Below, in pieces: positions 35,240 through 44,225 of a DNA stretch of 64,000 bases. The DNA comes from Pseudomonadota bacterium (lineage in GTDB: Bacteria; Desulfobacterota; Binatia; Binatales; Binataceae), in the NCBI GenBank assembly GCA_021324755.1, contig JAJPIL010000021.1, forward strand, positions 155,446-219,445. Direction: 5' to 3'. The notes beneath the pieces were generated by a model. It was not told the origin of the DNA and did not search any database. It was given only the letters and a program-made list of their open reading frames with translations. Position numbers and translations under genes: made by a program. Numbering within the stretch: the first letter of the stretch is position 1; each line of letters begins with the position of its first letter.

Positions 35240-36476
35240 GCTTTACGAATTATGGCGACGTAACCGCCCGCCCGCTGAAGGCGCTCTGGAGCGAGCAGGG
35301 CCTCAGGTGCTGATCGTCGATAGGCGCGCCACGATGGGTGTCGAGCTTTGCCGAATCTTGGCCGCGCAGGGATGTCGCGTAAGCGTGTTTGCCGAGCCTG
35401 GGTCGCTTGCGATGCGCTCGCGCTTCTGCCATCGAAGCCTTCCTTCGCCGCCGTTTGTCGACTCCCAGGCGTACGCCCGTGCGTTGAGCGAGGTGGTGCG
35501 GGCGGACCGCTATGAGGCGATTCACGTATGCCACGAAGAGGTTCTGGCGCGGATGCTCCCGGCGCTCGACGGCCCCGAATGGATGGGGCTTTTGCTTCCG
35601 CCGCGCGACAAGCTTGCGCTTGCGCTAAGCAAAAACGCGATGGTTTCGGTGGCGGCGCACGCCGGCGTGGCCACGCCGCGCACGATCGTGCCCCAGGACG
35701 AAGCCGACGTCGAGGCGGCCGCGCGCGAGCTCGGTGTGCCGCTCGTGGTCAAGGGCGACACCGGCGAGTCGGGCGAAACCGTGCGCCTGCTGCACGACGC
35801 GCGCGCCGCGTCCGAGGTGTACCGCGAAGTGCTGGCGCTCGAAAGCCGCGCACAAGCGCGCCCGGCGCTCCAGGAGTTTGTCGTGGGGCCTGCCTACTCG
35901 GTCGGCGGTCTTTTTCTTCGCGGCCGCCCGCTTCGCGTCGTGGCGCATCGCAAGCTTATCCGCTATCCCTACCCGTGGGGCGGCAGAACCGTAAAGGGCG
36001 TCACCGAGTACGACCCGGAGCTTTTGCGCGAGGCGTTCAAAGTGTTCGCGGCGCTCGAGTACACCGGGCTCGGCCACGTCGAATTTATCCGCGACCAGCG
36101 CGACGGACGCTTCAAGTTCCTCGAGATAAACCCCCGTATCTGGGGAACGATCGCCGTCGCCTCGTACGCGGGCGTCGACCTGTTTGCGCCGTACCGCCGA
36201 ATCGTCAAGGGCCTCGCCGTAGAAGCCGACCTGCACTTTAGAGCTGGTGTAAAATTCCATCGGATCCTGCGCGAAGTGCGCCTTATCCGACAGCGCCCCC
36301 AGCGCTTGCCGGGCGCGCTCATCGACGCCCTCGACCCGCGTGTCCGCTCCGATTTCACCTGGACCGACCTTGGGCCCTATCTTCCCTCGCGCGAGCAAAC
36401 GCGAAAGTTTCTTTTGCGCCTAAAGCACTCGCTCAAGACCCACCTTGCGCCCGAGCCATCCGATACCGGCGCCTGA
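35232..36476 (+). CDS. ATP-grasp domain ligase
   Basis: 414 aa from the ATG at 35232, overlapping the glycosyltransferase stop by 8 bp. An N-terminal Rossmann-like part (VLIVDRRATMGVELCRILAAQGCRV) is followed by an ATP-grasp core: VPLVVKGDTGESGETVRL, LQEFVVGPAYSVGG and GLGHVEFI..RDGRFKFLEINPRIWGT (metal-binding EINPR). Enzymes of this type join a carboxylate to an amine through an acyl-phosphate. Coupling to a glycosyltransferase and a FemAB protein suggests amide decoration of a sugar or envelope component. The reaction is unknown. Confidence 0.82.
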   Translation: MRKLYELWRRNRPPAEGALERAGPQVLIVDRRATMGVELCRILAAQGCRVSVFAEPGSLAMRSRFCHRSLPSPPFVDSQAYARALSEVVRADRYEAIHVCHEEVLARMLPALDGPEWMGLLLPPRDKLALALSKNAMVSVAAHAGVATPRTIVPQDEADVEAAARELGVPLVVKGDTGESGETVRLLHDARAASEVYREVLALESRAQARPALQEFVVGPAYSVGGLFLRGRPLRVVAHRKLIRYPYPWGGRTVKGVTEYDPELLREAFKVFAALEYTGLGHVEFIRDQRDGRFKFLEINPRIWGTIAVASYAGVDLFAPYRRIVKGLAVEADLHFRAGVKFHRILREVRLIRQRPQRLPGALIDALDPRVRSDFTWTDLGPYLPSREQTRKFLLRLKHSLKTHLAPEPSDTGA

Positions 36477-36548
36477 AGCGAAAGCAAGCCGCGTTGTGGA
36501 TCGGGCGCCGGTCGATGTAATAACGTCTTGCTCGAAGGGAGTTGAGCG

Positions 36549-36935
36549 ATGGAACAAAGCGCAAGCGAAAAAGGACGCGCCTTGCGGCGCCAACTGTGGG
36601 GCGAGGAGCGCGTAGAGCAGGCCGACGACTACCTGGGCGCCTTCGACGCCGAGTTCGCAGGGATCCTCAACGACACGCTTTTCGGCACGGTCTGGAGCCG
36701 TCCGGGCCTGCCGCTAAAGACGCGCTCGATGATCACGATGGCGGCGCTGATGGCGCTCGGGCGGTCGCCGGAGCTAAAGCTCCACATGCGCGCAGCGCTC
36801 AATATCGGAATCAGCGCCGACGAAATCAAAGAGCTGATAATCCATCTCGCGCTCTACAGCGGCGTCCCGACGGCCGTCGAGGCGATCCGCGTCTTCAACG
36901 ACGTAGTTCATGGAAAGCGGGAAAAGAAACCCTAG
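36549..36935 (+). CDS. carboxymuconolactone decarboxylase family protein
   Basis: 128 aa behind GAAGGGAG. It has the CMD fold: FAGILNDTLFGTVWSRPGLPLKTRSMITMAALMALG, then ELKLHMRAALNIGISADEIKELIIHLALYSGVPTAVEA. The pattern matches 4-carboxymuconolactone decarboxylase itself rather than AhpD, because no CxxC is present. It would fit aromatic catabolism together with the intradiol dioxygenase 4 kb away, although the two genes are not linked as an operon. Confidence 0.8.
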   Translation: MEQSASEKGRALRRQLWGEERVEQADDYLGAFDAEFAGILNDTLFGTVWSRPGLPLKTRSMITMAALMALGRSPELKLHMRAALNIGISADEIKELIIHLALYSGVPTAVEAIRVFNDVVHGKREKKP

Positions 36936-37349
36936 CGCGCGCAAGTCGGCTTCGAAGACGATGGGGCTTTGAGAGTTCGAGCGCCTGGGCGCGACGAAAG
37001 CGCGTTTTGCGACGCGCTAGGCAGACAGGCGCTTGGGGAGAGAGTTGGATTAGCCCTGTGCGCGGTTCGTTCGCGCCGCGCGCGACCGACCGCGCTAGCC
37101 AGGTGTCGCTTTTGCGCCCAGGATGGGGAGAGATGGCAGCGCACGGAGATGGGGCGCACGGAGATGCAGCGCAGAGAGATGGAGGCGCACAGAGGTGCGG
37201 AGCAGAGCGGCGCAGAAAAGAGAGTTGCCGAGCATAAAGATGCAGCGTAGTTCGGCGTTGCGCGCGGCAAACTTGATTGTCGCCGCGGCCGTCGACACCA
37301 GACGCTCGAGGGCGCGCGAACAGCGGCGCGGCAAACTAGGACAACGCTT
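36936..37349. other. 414-bp intergenic region with short tandem repeat
   Basis: No gene is supported. The 15-bp repeat listed next occupies its centre. Confidence 0.45.
37129..37216. repeat. 15-bp tandem repeat, five to six copies
   Basis: The unit is GGAGATGCAGCGCAC with substitutions, in register at 37130, 37145, 37160, 37175 and 37191, then decaying. One unit is 16 bp. A further partial copy (AAGATGCAGCG) lies at ~37238. Confidence 0.65.
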
Positions 37350-38012
37350 TTACACCGGCCACGCTTCGCGCCGCCATCCCATCTCCCAGAACATCCATTC
37401 GTAGCGGCTGGTGGTGACGAAATGGCGGCGCATCGCAGCGCGCTCCTGCTCGCTTGCGCGCGGGGCGAGCTCGTCTGCGATCGCGAGCACCGCCTCTACC
37501 AGCGCGCCGAACTCCTGCGAGGCGTACGTTGCGATCCAGCGCCGATAAAGCTCGTCCGGCTAACCCTTGCGCTCGAGCTCCTTGCCCACCTCCCAGTAGA
37601 TCCAGTAGCACGGCATCACCGCGCCCAGAAGCTCGACGAACGAGCCGCCGTAGCTTACCGCCAAAAGATAGCTCGTGTAGGCCAGGTTCGTCGGCGCCAT
37701 CGGTGTGGCCGCCAGTTGCTCGGGCGCTAGCCCGAAGTCCTTAAAGAAGCTTTCGTGCAGCGCCCGCTCGACCTTGAGCGCACCCGCCGCGTGCTCGTTG
37801 AACATGATTATCCAGTCCTCGCGCGGCGCCTTGGCGGCAGCTATCGCGAGCGTGCGCGCAAACTCGCGCAAGTAAAGCGCGTCCTGCACGACGTAAAACT
37901 TAAAGCATTCGCGATCGAGCGAGCCGTCGGTAAGACCTTTGATAAACGGATGGACAAGTATACGGCCGTAGATCGGCTCGATCGACCGCCAAAGTTCCTG
38001 CGTAAAAGCCAT
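37350..38012 (-). pseudogene. tenA: TenA-family protein interrupted by an in-frame amber codon
   Basis: The reading frame runs 220 codons from the ATG at 38012 to TAA at 37350 but has TAG at 37560-37562 (codon 151). Upstream are the TenA elements D44 (VVQDALYLREF) and C135 (MPCYWIYWEVGKEL). Downstream, in the same frame, the family C-terminus is intact: PDELYRRWIATYASQEFGAL, RRHFVTTSRYEWMFWEMGWR with the conserved Glu. A single base change (for example TCG to TAG) explains the break. TenA enzymes hydrolyse aminopyrimidines in thiamin salvage. It is a recent pseudogene, a sequencing error or readthrough. No thiamin riboswitch is seen. Confidence 0.85.
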
Positions 38013-38101
38013 CGCTGATAGAACCTCCCGCGCGCTCTTTTTCCCTAGCTCGATTCTACGCCCGCGCTCCTCGTCGCCAAAACTGCCAGCGATTTGCGCC
38101 G

Positions 38102-38152
38102 CAAAAAGGCAGGCGCGGGCTGGGAAAAAAGAACTTCTCCCAGCCCGCGCCT
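38102..38152 (-). terminator. strong intrinsic terminator
   Basis: A 15-bp perfect inverted repeat (38111-38125 with 38138-38152, GC-rich) has a 12-nt loop. Read on the minus strand it is followed after GCC by TTTTT. It lies ~40 bp downstream of the secreted-protein gene that ends at 38193. Confidence 0.8.
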
Positions 38153-38192
38153 ACGTGCTCGAACCTGACCGCTAAGTCAGGTGCCGGTTGCG

Positions 38193-38579
38193 CTAATTGG
38201 CGCGCGATGCCGGCTTTGCGTGGCTTGCCGTGTATCCCCTGCTCGGGAGCTCGGCCGGCCAATCCGCGCCCCAGCTAGCGCCGTAGGAGGCAAGCTCAGT
38301 TTGATGACGCGGGGTGAACTCATGGCCGCGGCCGAGCTCGAATCCCCACGTGCCTTGGTAGCCAGCCTCTGACGAGGCCACGCTTGGCGAACTTGGCTGG
38401 CTTGCTTTATTGGCCGCCACGCTCGCCTCTCGAGAGGCCGCCGTGCCCTGGCATGCGCCCCAGCAATAGCTCGACTGGGGCGATCCGCTTACGGCTCCAT
38501 ACGAAAGCCCACTTGCCGCGGCCAAGATCATGCTCGCGACAAGCGCGGCGCTCGCTGCCTTTACTTTTTTGCGTACCAT
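38193..38579 (-). CDS. small secreted Ala/Ser/Gly-rich protein
   Basis: 128 aa. A clear signal peptide (KKVKAASAALVASMILAAASGLSYG) is followed by a low-complexity mature part rich in Ser, Ala, Gly and Trp/Tyr (SSYCWGACQG near the start, then YQGTWGFELGRGHEF and YGASWGADW). It contains one Cys pair. It is a self-contained transcription unit: an AT-rich promoter region upstream and a strong terminator downstream. I know no family; it may be a surface or matrix protein. Confidence 0.6.
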   Translation of the reverse strand: MVRKKVKAASAALVASMILAAASGLSYGAVSGSPQSSYCWGACQGTAASREASVAANKASQPSSPSVASSEAGYQGTWGFELGRGHEFTPRHQTELASYGASWGADWPAELPSRGYTASHAKPASRAN

Positions 38580-40027
38580 AACCTTTCACACCTCCGTCGA
38601 CGAAACCTAAACTTTCATCCGAACCGAGAAAGCTTACGCGCACCGATATTTAGATTCGGTCGCACTTCCCGACCCGCCCTGGCGGCGGGAGCTAGGGCTT
38701 GGGCCAAGCGCCCAATATTAAAAATTAAACCGTTACTTTAACTTTTCAAAAAGGAAAGGTTTTGCTTTTGCCAAGCGGCTCGTCCGGCAGCGCCCGAATC
38801 CGAGCGGCCTCTCTTCGCCAGCGCCCAAGGCCGACGCTCGAGGGAACGAGACGGAATAAGCTCTTTGCGCTCTCAGCGCCGGCGCCTTGAATTTTGCGGC
38901 AAAGCTTACTTAGAGACTCTGCGCGCAAATTTCACGATTCCCAGGCGCAGCCCAAAGAGGCTAAGCGCCGTGCTGTGCCTGGTCGGCCTTTGACGCGGCC
39001 TTGGCCCTTTTCGCTGCGTCAGTTACTCAAGCGCCATGCGGTAGCGCGCCTGAGAATTGCAACTGCTTTTTGCCGCAAAAGCTTATCCGAGGCGCCGCCG
39101 GACGCGCCGACTGACTAAGTCGTCGGCGTCGCTTGGATGGGAGCGCGGAAGTTCCCGACACAAGAGAAGATAGCTAAGTGGAGAGCTATGCTCGATCGCC
39201 CTTGCGCCAAGACTGCACGCAGGCACGATCCTCTGGCTGGGAATCCAACCGTATCGCTGCTTTGCCCGATGGGTCGTCGGCTCGGCAACGCTGTCTTGAG
39301 GCGAGGCGCTTGCGACCTCGAGCAGCGCCTGAGCAAGCGGGCCGAAACTCGCCTGCCCGCTCAGCACGAAGGAAATGAGCGCCCGGCTTATGCGCGGAAA
39401 AGCGACCGAAAGCGTGAGCACGCAGAGCAACGCAAGCAAGCCTGGCGTACACCGCCGGCGCTGCGTGCCCGTGGGCTCCGTATTCACACCGAACGTCACG
39501 CTTGCGAGCCCCCGCGCGTTACTAAATCGTCGGGCGCCTCGACCTGCGCTCGTAAAAAAGCCCGGACAAGCGCTCGAGAACCGGTAAGCGCACGCAAGCC
39601 CGACCGCCGTTGGTGGCGTCCCTGACTCGGTCCGGGACCAAAAACCGCGAAATCGCGCCCGACCCTGGGCACCCTGCCTCTTATACAATCCTCGTGCACC
39701 GCGCGTGCCCAAATCAATAGCGCAAGCTTCGAGCAAAGCTTAAAAAAACGAGGCCTTGCACGCTCGCTGGCGAGCGAATGCTTTTGCGGCAAGCTCCAAG
39801 GCGCGCGTGGTTCATCTCCGTGGGAAAAGCCGCCGATTCGCCCGTCGCAGGTTCGACGGCCGCGATAAGGCCCGGCGGCGCTTGGCCACGAAAGAAAACC
39901 AGCGCGCCACGCGGCTGAATTTATGCTACGCTTAAGCGAACGCGCTTGTAACGGTCCAGGGGCGCTCGCGTCTCGGTAAATCGCCGGCGAGCAACGCGCG
40001 TGCGCCAAAGAGATAGGGAGGCGCGCG
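38580..40027. other. 1.45-kb region without a supported gene
   Basis: The left end (38650-38760) is AT-rich and holds a promoter candidate for the secreted protein. The rest is GC-rich. The longest ORF (39083-39736, minus) has one hydrophobic stretch but otherwise reads like composition noise, with opposing ORFs of equal quality. Confidence 0.45.
38722..38749 (-). promoter_or_regulatory. candidate promoter of the secreted-protein gene
   Basis: On the minus strand TTGAAA (38744-38749) and TAATTT (38722-38727) are spaced 16 bp apart in a marked AT-rich island, ~140 bp upstream of the ATG at 38579. Confidence 0.35.
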
Positions 40028-40618
40028 ATGGAGACTCGACGCACAAACGTTATAAAAATCGCGGCTATCGTAATCGTAATCGTGCTTTTGGGATGGTGGC
40101 TTGGAAGCTACGTCAGCGCCACCCCGTCGTACGCGCTTTACCGCTTCGAGCAGGCCGTGGTCGCCAAAAACGGCGTCAAGGCCGCCCAGTACGTCGATTT
40201 CGAAAGCGTGACGAACTCGCTTATCGACGAGGAAGAAAAAGCGCGCGCAACGATGCAAGGGCCGAACGCGCCACCTACCGACCCGCGCGCGCAGCTTTTC
40301 GGCCAGATGCTCACGCGCGAATTTTTGCGCATGATGGCGGCGCCGATCGCGCAGGCGCTTCGCTCGAACTTCATCGGATGGGTCGAGTCCCCCGACACCA
40401 AGCTCGCCGGCGCCAATTTCACCCTGCTTCGCGCCGTGCTCGCGCTTCGCCGAAGCGACGACAGCGCGACGACCTCGCTTACCGACGAGAAGGGACAAAC
40501 GATAAACGTCGGGATGCGCCGCGAAGGCGGACAGTGGAAGATAACAAGCCTAAGCGGCCCCGCCGTGAGAGAATTCTTCGAGCGCCAGCTAAGTCAGCTT
40601 CAGCGGCGGATGCCTTAG
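40028..40618 (+). CDS. DUF2939 domain protein, membrane-anchored
   Basis: 196 aa. One N-terminal TM helix (IAAIVIVIVLLGWWLGSYVS) is followed by a DUF2939-type domain: PSYALYRFEQAVVAKNGVKAAQYVDFESV, then SLTDEKGQTINVGMRREGGQWKITSL. The domain probably faces the periplasm. Function is unknown in the family. GGGAGG precedes the ATG. Confidence 0.72.
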   Translation: METRRTNVIKIAAIVIVIVLLGWWLGSYVSATPSYALYRFEQAVVAKNGVKAAQYVDFESVTNSLIDEEEKARATMQGPNAPPTDPRAQLFGQMLTREFLRMMAAPIAQALRSNFIGWVESPDTKLAGANFTLLRAVLALRRSDDSATTSLTDEKGQTINVGMRREGGQWKITSLSGPAVREFFERQLSQLQRRMP

Positions 40619-40715
40619 CGGCTCGTGCGCGCGCGAACTTAGCGCCCGTCGATGGCCCATCCCAAAAGGCACCTGCCACGGCCCATCTCAAAAGGCCGAT
40701 TCGGCGGTAACTTGG

Positions 40716-40850
40716 ACAAGAAACGGGCGCGCACTCAAGCTTGCGCGAAAATAGAACGGGCGTACGCTTAAGCTCGCGCGAAGAAAGGACGGGGATGCAC
40801 CTAAACTCGCGCCGCGAAACCTGAGCTCGTGCCGCGAAAAAAGAAAGGCG
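40716..40850. repeat. degenerate tandem repeat, 33-36-bp unit, about four copies
   Basis: Each unit has GAA-ACGGGCG, a variable GTACGC-like part, then TAAGCTCGCGCG or a variant. The best copies are at ~40718, 40749 and 40781, with a decayed fourth at ~40815. Just before it, GGCCCATC(C/T)CAAAAGGC occurs twice (~40654 and ~40680). Confidence 0.5.
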
Positions 40851-40894
40851 GCGCGCGCAAAGCGAATCACATAACGTCGAGCAAGGCTTTCCTT

Positions 40895-41767
40895 CTACGC
40901 GACACCGGCCTTTGCGCAAGCCGTATCGGCTTGACTTTCGGCGCGCCGCGCAAGCACGAAGTCGTAGCGAAGCGCGTAGAACGGCCCGTCGCACCCCAGG
41001 CGAGCGATTTCGTCCGGAGCGTCCCGTCGCTCGAGCCGCACCACGAGCGGCGCCTTGACCGCACCGACGACGTCCGAGTCGAGATACGGGTCGCCCTCGA
41101 AGAAAAGCTGTGTGGTAAGCGGAAGACATCGCTCGTGGCTGAGCTTTACGTGCAGATGGGCGGGGCGGTAAGGATGGCGTCCCAGGGCGGTGAGCAGAGC
41201 GCCGGTCGGGCCGTCCTTCGGAATATGGTACGGCGCGCTCATCCAGGTGCGAATCTCGAACGCCCCGCGCTCATCCGCTATCACCCGCGCCCGCAAATTG
41301 TACGGTGCCACCTCTGCGGGGATATCGAAATGGGAGTACGCACCGCTGGCATCGGCCTGCCATACATCCAGCATCGCGCCCGCGAGCGCCTCGCCTCGGC
41401 TATCGCGCACCGTGCCGTAAAAGAGAAGCCGCGCACCGGGCTCGTCCGCCCGATGGGGCAGCGTGCACGGCGAGCGCATCAGCGGCGCCCCCTCGACGTA
41501 GTACGGCCCCTCGACCGAGCTTGCCGTGCCAGGCCTGCCCTGCGAGTCGACCGCGTCCACCGTCGCCTCCAGAAACACGTCGAGCAAAAGCTTGAGCTCC
41601 CCATGCTCGGCAACCGCGCACAAAAAGTCGACCGCCGCTCGGTACTCCCGATGGGTCAATCGATGGCGCCGGATTAACTCCTTGGTCGTCGCAAGAAAAT
41701 CCTCGAACACCTCGCTAAGCCGCCCTTGGCTTACGCCGTAAACCTTCGATGCTTCTGACGCGCCCAT
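40895..41767 (-). CDS. intradiol ring-cleavage dioxygenase (catechol/hydroxyquinol 1,2-dioxygenase type)
   Basis: 290 aa from the ATG at 41767, preferred over 41788 because GGAGGG lies 7 bp before it. The iron(III) ligands are all present at family spacing: Y144 (GAYSHFD), Y180 (SAPYHIP), H204 and H206 (RPAHLHVKL). The N-terminal helical dimerisation region and the EGPYYVEGAPL loop are typical of the catechol/hydroxyquinol 1,2-dioxygenases. It opens a catecholic ring between the hydroxyls to a muconate or maleylacetate. The exact substrate cannot be called. Confidence 0.88.
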   Translation of the reverse strand: MGASEASKVYGVSQGRLSEVFEDFLATTKELIRRHRLTHREYRAAVDFLCAVAEHGELKLLLDVFLEATVDAVDSQGRPGTASSVEGPYYVEGAPLMRSPCTLPHRADEPGARLLFYGTVRDSRGEALAGAMLDVWQADASGAYSHFDIPAEVAPYNLRARVIADERGAFEIRTWMSAPYHIPKDGPTGALLTALGRHPYRPAHLHVKLSHERCLPLTTQLFFEGDPYLDSDVVGAVKAPLVVRLERRDAPDEIARLGCDGPFYALRYDFVLARRAESQADTACAKAGVA

Positions 41768-42066
41768 CGCCAGGCCCTCCACGCGCAAATAGATCGGGAG
41801 ATGCCACGCTTTGCAAGGCGGAAAAGTCGGCTGCTCGGCGCAAGACTAGCTCCCTCTGTGGTGGAAGTGTAGGACGATGACCGCCTTATGCCAATTACCG
41901 GGCGCACAAAGTGCACCGACAGGCGTCTTTGCGAGCTCTAGGTCGAAGCGGCGGGCCGACGGCAAAACAAGCCTCCTTTGCTAGAACGAGCCTCCGTGCG
42001 ATAATGGCAGGCGCCAGCGCCGGCTGTCGGCTGGGAGAGAAACTCTGCGGGAGGTAGTCGTTCGCC

Positions 42067-43218
42067 ATGCGGTGCGGGGGGAGATTTTTTTGCGCGACGC
42101 TTCTGCTCGCGCTCGCTTCTTTGGGTTACGTGCTCGTAGCTGCAAGGCCGGCGCTCGGCCAAGGCCGCGAGGGCACGGGCAAAAAAGGCGTCACCGTTGC
42201 GCTCAAGCTTGTGCAGGCGCCGAGCGGCGACTACGCGCTCGCGCTGCCGCCCGGATGGGTGCTAAGGCAAATCCCTGGCACGCATGCAACGCTCGCCACG
42301 CCGCCAGACCAGCAGGAACCGGTGGTGTACGTGTTGCCGGCGATGCGCGTCTCGGATTTGCGCTACGAGATGATGCTGCAAATCTGCAACCGGGCGTTCA
42401 TCGCAAATCCGCTCGGCGCGCCCGACGCGCTCACCCACTGCATCGCTCCGGCGATCCGCGCCCAGATTGCCGACTCGAGCTTTCGATGGACGCCCGGGCA
42501 GGCCGTGCGCGCGGTCGCAAGCGCCCTTGCGCATGCAAACCCGAACGCCTTCGGCGTGCCGAAAGTGGTCGCGCTTTCAGCCAACGAGGCGCTCTACCGC
42601 GTGCCGGCGCTGATCGAAGGAAAATCGCTCGTCGACTGGGGCCATGCCACGATCGCCTACCTGCAAAATCCGCTTCTTTCCTCCCATCCGGGCGTTCCAG
42701 GCGTGACCAGTCTCGCCTTTGTCGCTGGATGCGAGGCGCCGGCGGCGTCCGAGTCGGCGTTTCGCGCCACCTGCGCCGGCGTGCTGCGCTCGCTGCGCTT
42801 CGAGCGCGACTTCGTGCGCAAGGTGCTGTTTGAAACACAGCAAGCCTACCAGAGGGAAGTGGCTATCCTGCTCCAGATCGGATACTCGATCGTTGGTAGC
42901 TTCGCCGTGAACTCACAGATAATCCAGGAGACGTCAGCCGCGGTAAGGCAGATGCAATGGGAGACGTTCAACCAGACCCAGGCGGCCCGGCTCCGGACGA
43001 CAGAAGACTGGATGAACGCTCTGGCCGGCACTTCGGACTTCGTCGACCGGCAAAGCGGCGAGGTCTACAACTTCAACACCGACTGGCACACCTACCGCTA
43101 CAACTGCGTGGCCGGATACGGCGGCAGCGCCGCCTACTACGCAAGTGACCAGTACAACTGCGCCGAGCTTTCGGGCAAACTCCGCGTCGACCTGCGCCCG
43201 ATAAACCCGCTCGAGTAA
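42067..43218 (+). CDS. secreted hypothetical protein, 383 aa
   Basis: A signal peptide (FFCATLLLALASLGYVLVAARPALGQ) is followed by two parts. The first, ~residues 40-250, is a mixed domain beginning with YALALPPGWVLRQIPGTHATLATPP. The second, ~255-383, is helical and ends in an aromatic-rich tail (YNFNTDWHTYRYNCVAGYGG). The final part resembles tails of secreted proteins that interact with the envelope. I cannot name a family. GGGAGG precedes the ATG. It is not in an operon. Confidence 0.6.
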   Translation: MRCGGRFFCATLLLALASLGYVLVAARPALGQGREGTGKKGVTVALKLVQAPSGDYALALPPGWVLRQIPGTHATLATPPDQQEPVVYVLPAMRVSDLRYEMMLQICNRAFIANPLGAPDALTHCIAPAIRAQIADSSFRWTPGQAVRAVASALAHANPNAFGVPKVVALSANEALYRVPALIEGKSLVDWGHATIAYLQNPLLSSHPGVPGVTSLAFVAGCEAPAASESAFRATCAGVLRSLRFERDFVRKVLFETQQAYQREVAILLQIGYSIVGSFAVNSQIIQETSAAVRQMQWETFNQTQAARLRTTEDWMNALAGTSDFVDRQSGEVYNFNTDWHTYRYNCVAGYGGSAAYYASDQYNCAELSGKLRVDLRPINPLE

Positions 43219-43385
43219 ACCGCTTCGCCAACGAAAGCGCCGATCCCGAGCGCGCAAAGCCTAGCTTTGGCTTTAGAGCACTTGCGCAGCTGCGCCCTCG
43301 CCTGCGACGGAGCGCTTGCGCAAGCGCAACACCGCCCTCTCGCGCGGACCTGTCGCGCGGCACCCACGTGGCGCAAGGCACAGGC

Positions 43386-43868
43386 TTACTTGGTAAACTC
43401 GATCGGCTGCGAACAGGCGTTGCCCGCAGCGTTGTAGTCGTAAACCATCCGCGCGCCGAAGTCCGCTCCGTAAACCATCACGACCACCATCGCCACCATC
43501 AGCGCCACGAAAACGGCGCGGCCGCGCCTGGGCCACGGCCTTGTAAGTAGCGCCCACGCCGAGCTCACAAGCGCGATCCCGGTCGTCGTCAGCATCAGGC
43601 GCTCGTGCGGCTCGAGCAGATGGGCCTTTACCGACTCGGCGATCATCACGCCGTCCTCGACATAGAGCCCGCTTGCGGCTGCGACCACAGCCCCAAGCGA
43701 CCCCATCACGAGCATCCACAGCGCCGCCCACGCCCACGTCTCTCGCCCAGCGACCCAGGCGACCGCGTACACGAAAAGCGCCGCGGGCAGCAACGCCAGC
43801 GGGAAATGTACGACCATCGGATGGAGGTTCTGGACGTGGGCGGCGCCGGGCAATAGCTTCTCGAGCAT
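43386..43868 (-). CDS. DUF2231-like four-helix membrane protein
   Basis: 160 aa. HPMVVHFPLALLPAALFVY opens the first helix, matching the conserved HP..VHFP motif of DUF2231, and EPHERLMLTTTGIAL lies in a later helix. The four helices and conserved His residues suggest a b-type haem or metal site. It starts 3 bp after the stop of the small exported Cys/His protein, so the two are translated from one message. Confidence 0.72.
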   Translation of the reverse strand: MLEKLLPGAAHVQNLHPMVVHFPLALLPAALFVYAVAWVAGRETWAWAALWMLVMGSLGAVVAAASGLYVEDGVMIAESVKAHLLEPHERLMLTTTGIALVSSAWALLTRPWPRRGRAVFVALMVAMVVVMVYGADFGARMVYDYNAAGNACSQPIEFTK

Positions 43869-43871
43869 CGC

Positions 43872-44225
43872 CTACTTGACCGACTCGGCCCTAAGTACCG
43901 TCACACCTCCCTTGCTGTACTCGTGGCCGCTTACGGTCACGCTCTGCTCCATCTTGTTGATCACGTCGTCGCTAAACCCGCTCTTATCCTTGGCTGGCAA
44001 AAGCAAGACCAGTTTGCCCGACTTTAGCTGGAGCATCACTGGCTCGCCGGCCTTCGCGCACGCCATCGCGCAGTCGTGATGGCTTGCACCGTGCGCTCCA
44101 AGCGTCATGTAGCAGTAGCCGTCACGAAGTTCGCCGCTCCTCTCGGGGTCGGCGGCCCTCGCCGCGCTCGCCGTGAGCGACGCTGCCACGAACAAGCCTG
44201 CGCCCAGAACTAACATTCGCCTCAT
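43872..44225 (-). CDS. small exported Cys/His protein, unknown
   Basis: 117 aa. The signal peptide MLVLGAGLFVAASLTASAARA is cleaved before ADPERSG. The mature protein starts with DGYCYMTLGAHGASHHDCAMACAKAG, whose Cys and His residues form a plausible metal or disulfide site. VLLLPAKDKSGFSDDVINKMEQSVTV follows. Similar small periplasmic proteins accompany cytochrome or metal proteins. It is in an operon with the DUF2231 gene. The ligand is not known. Confidence 0.6.
   Translation of the reverse strand: MRRMLVLGAGLFVAASLTASAARAADPERSGELRDGYCYMTLGAHGASHHDCAMACAKAGEPVMLQLKSGKLVLLLPAKDKSGFSDDVINKMEQSVTVSGHEYSKGGVTVLRAESVK

Noticed and set aside
37560..37562. Amber codon recoding (for example pyrrolysine) in tenA
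   Set aside because: TAG ends several other genes here (for example at 15725 and 27070), TenA needs no such residue, and no pyl genes are seen.
39083..39736. 217-codon minus-strand ORF with one hydrophobic stretch
   Set aside because: Residue composition is erratic, there is no ribosome site, and overlapping ORFs on the other strand are equally long. Kept only as an uncertain region.
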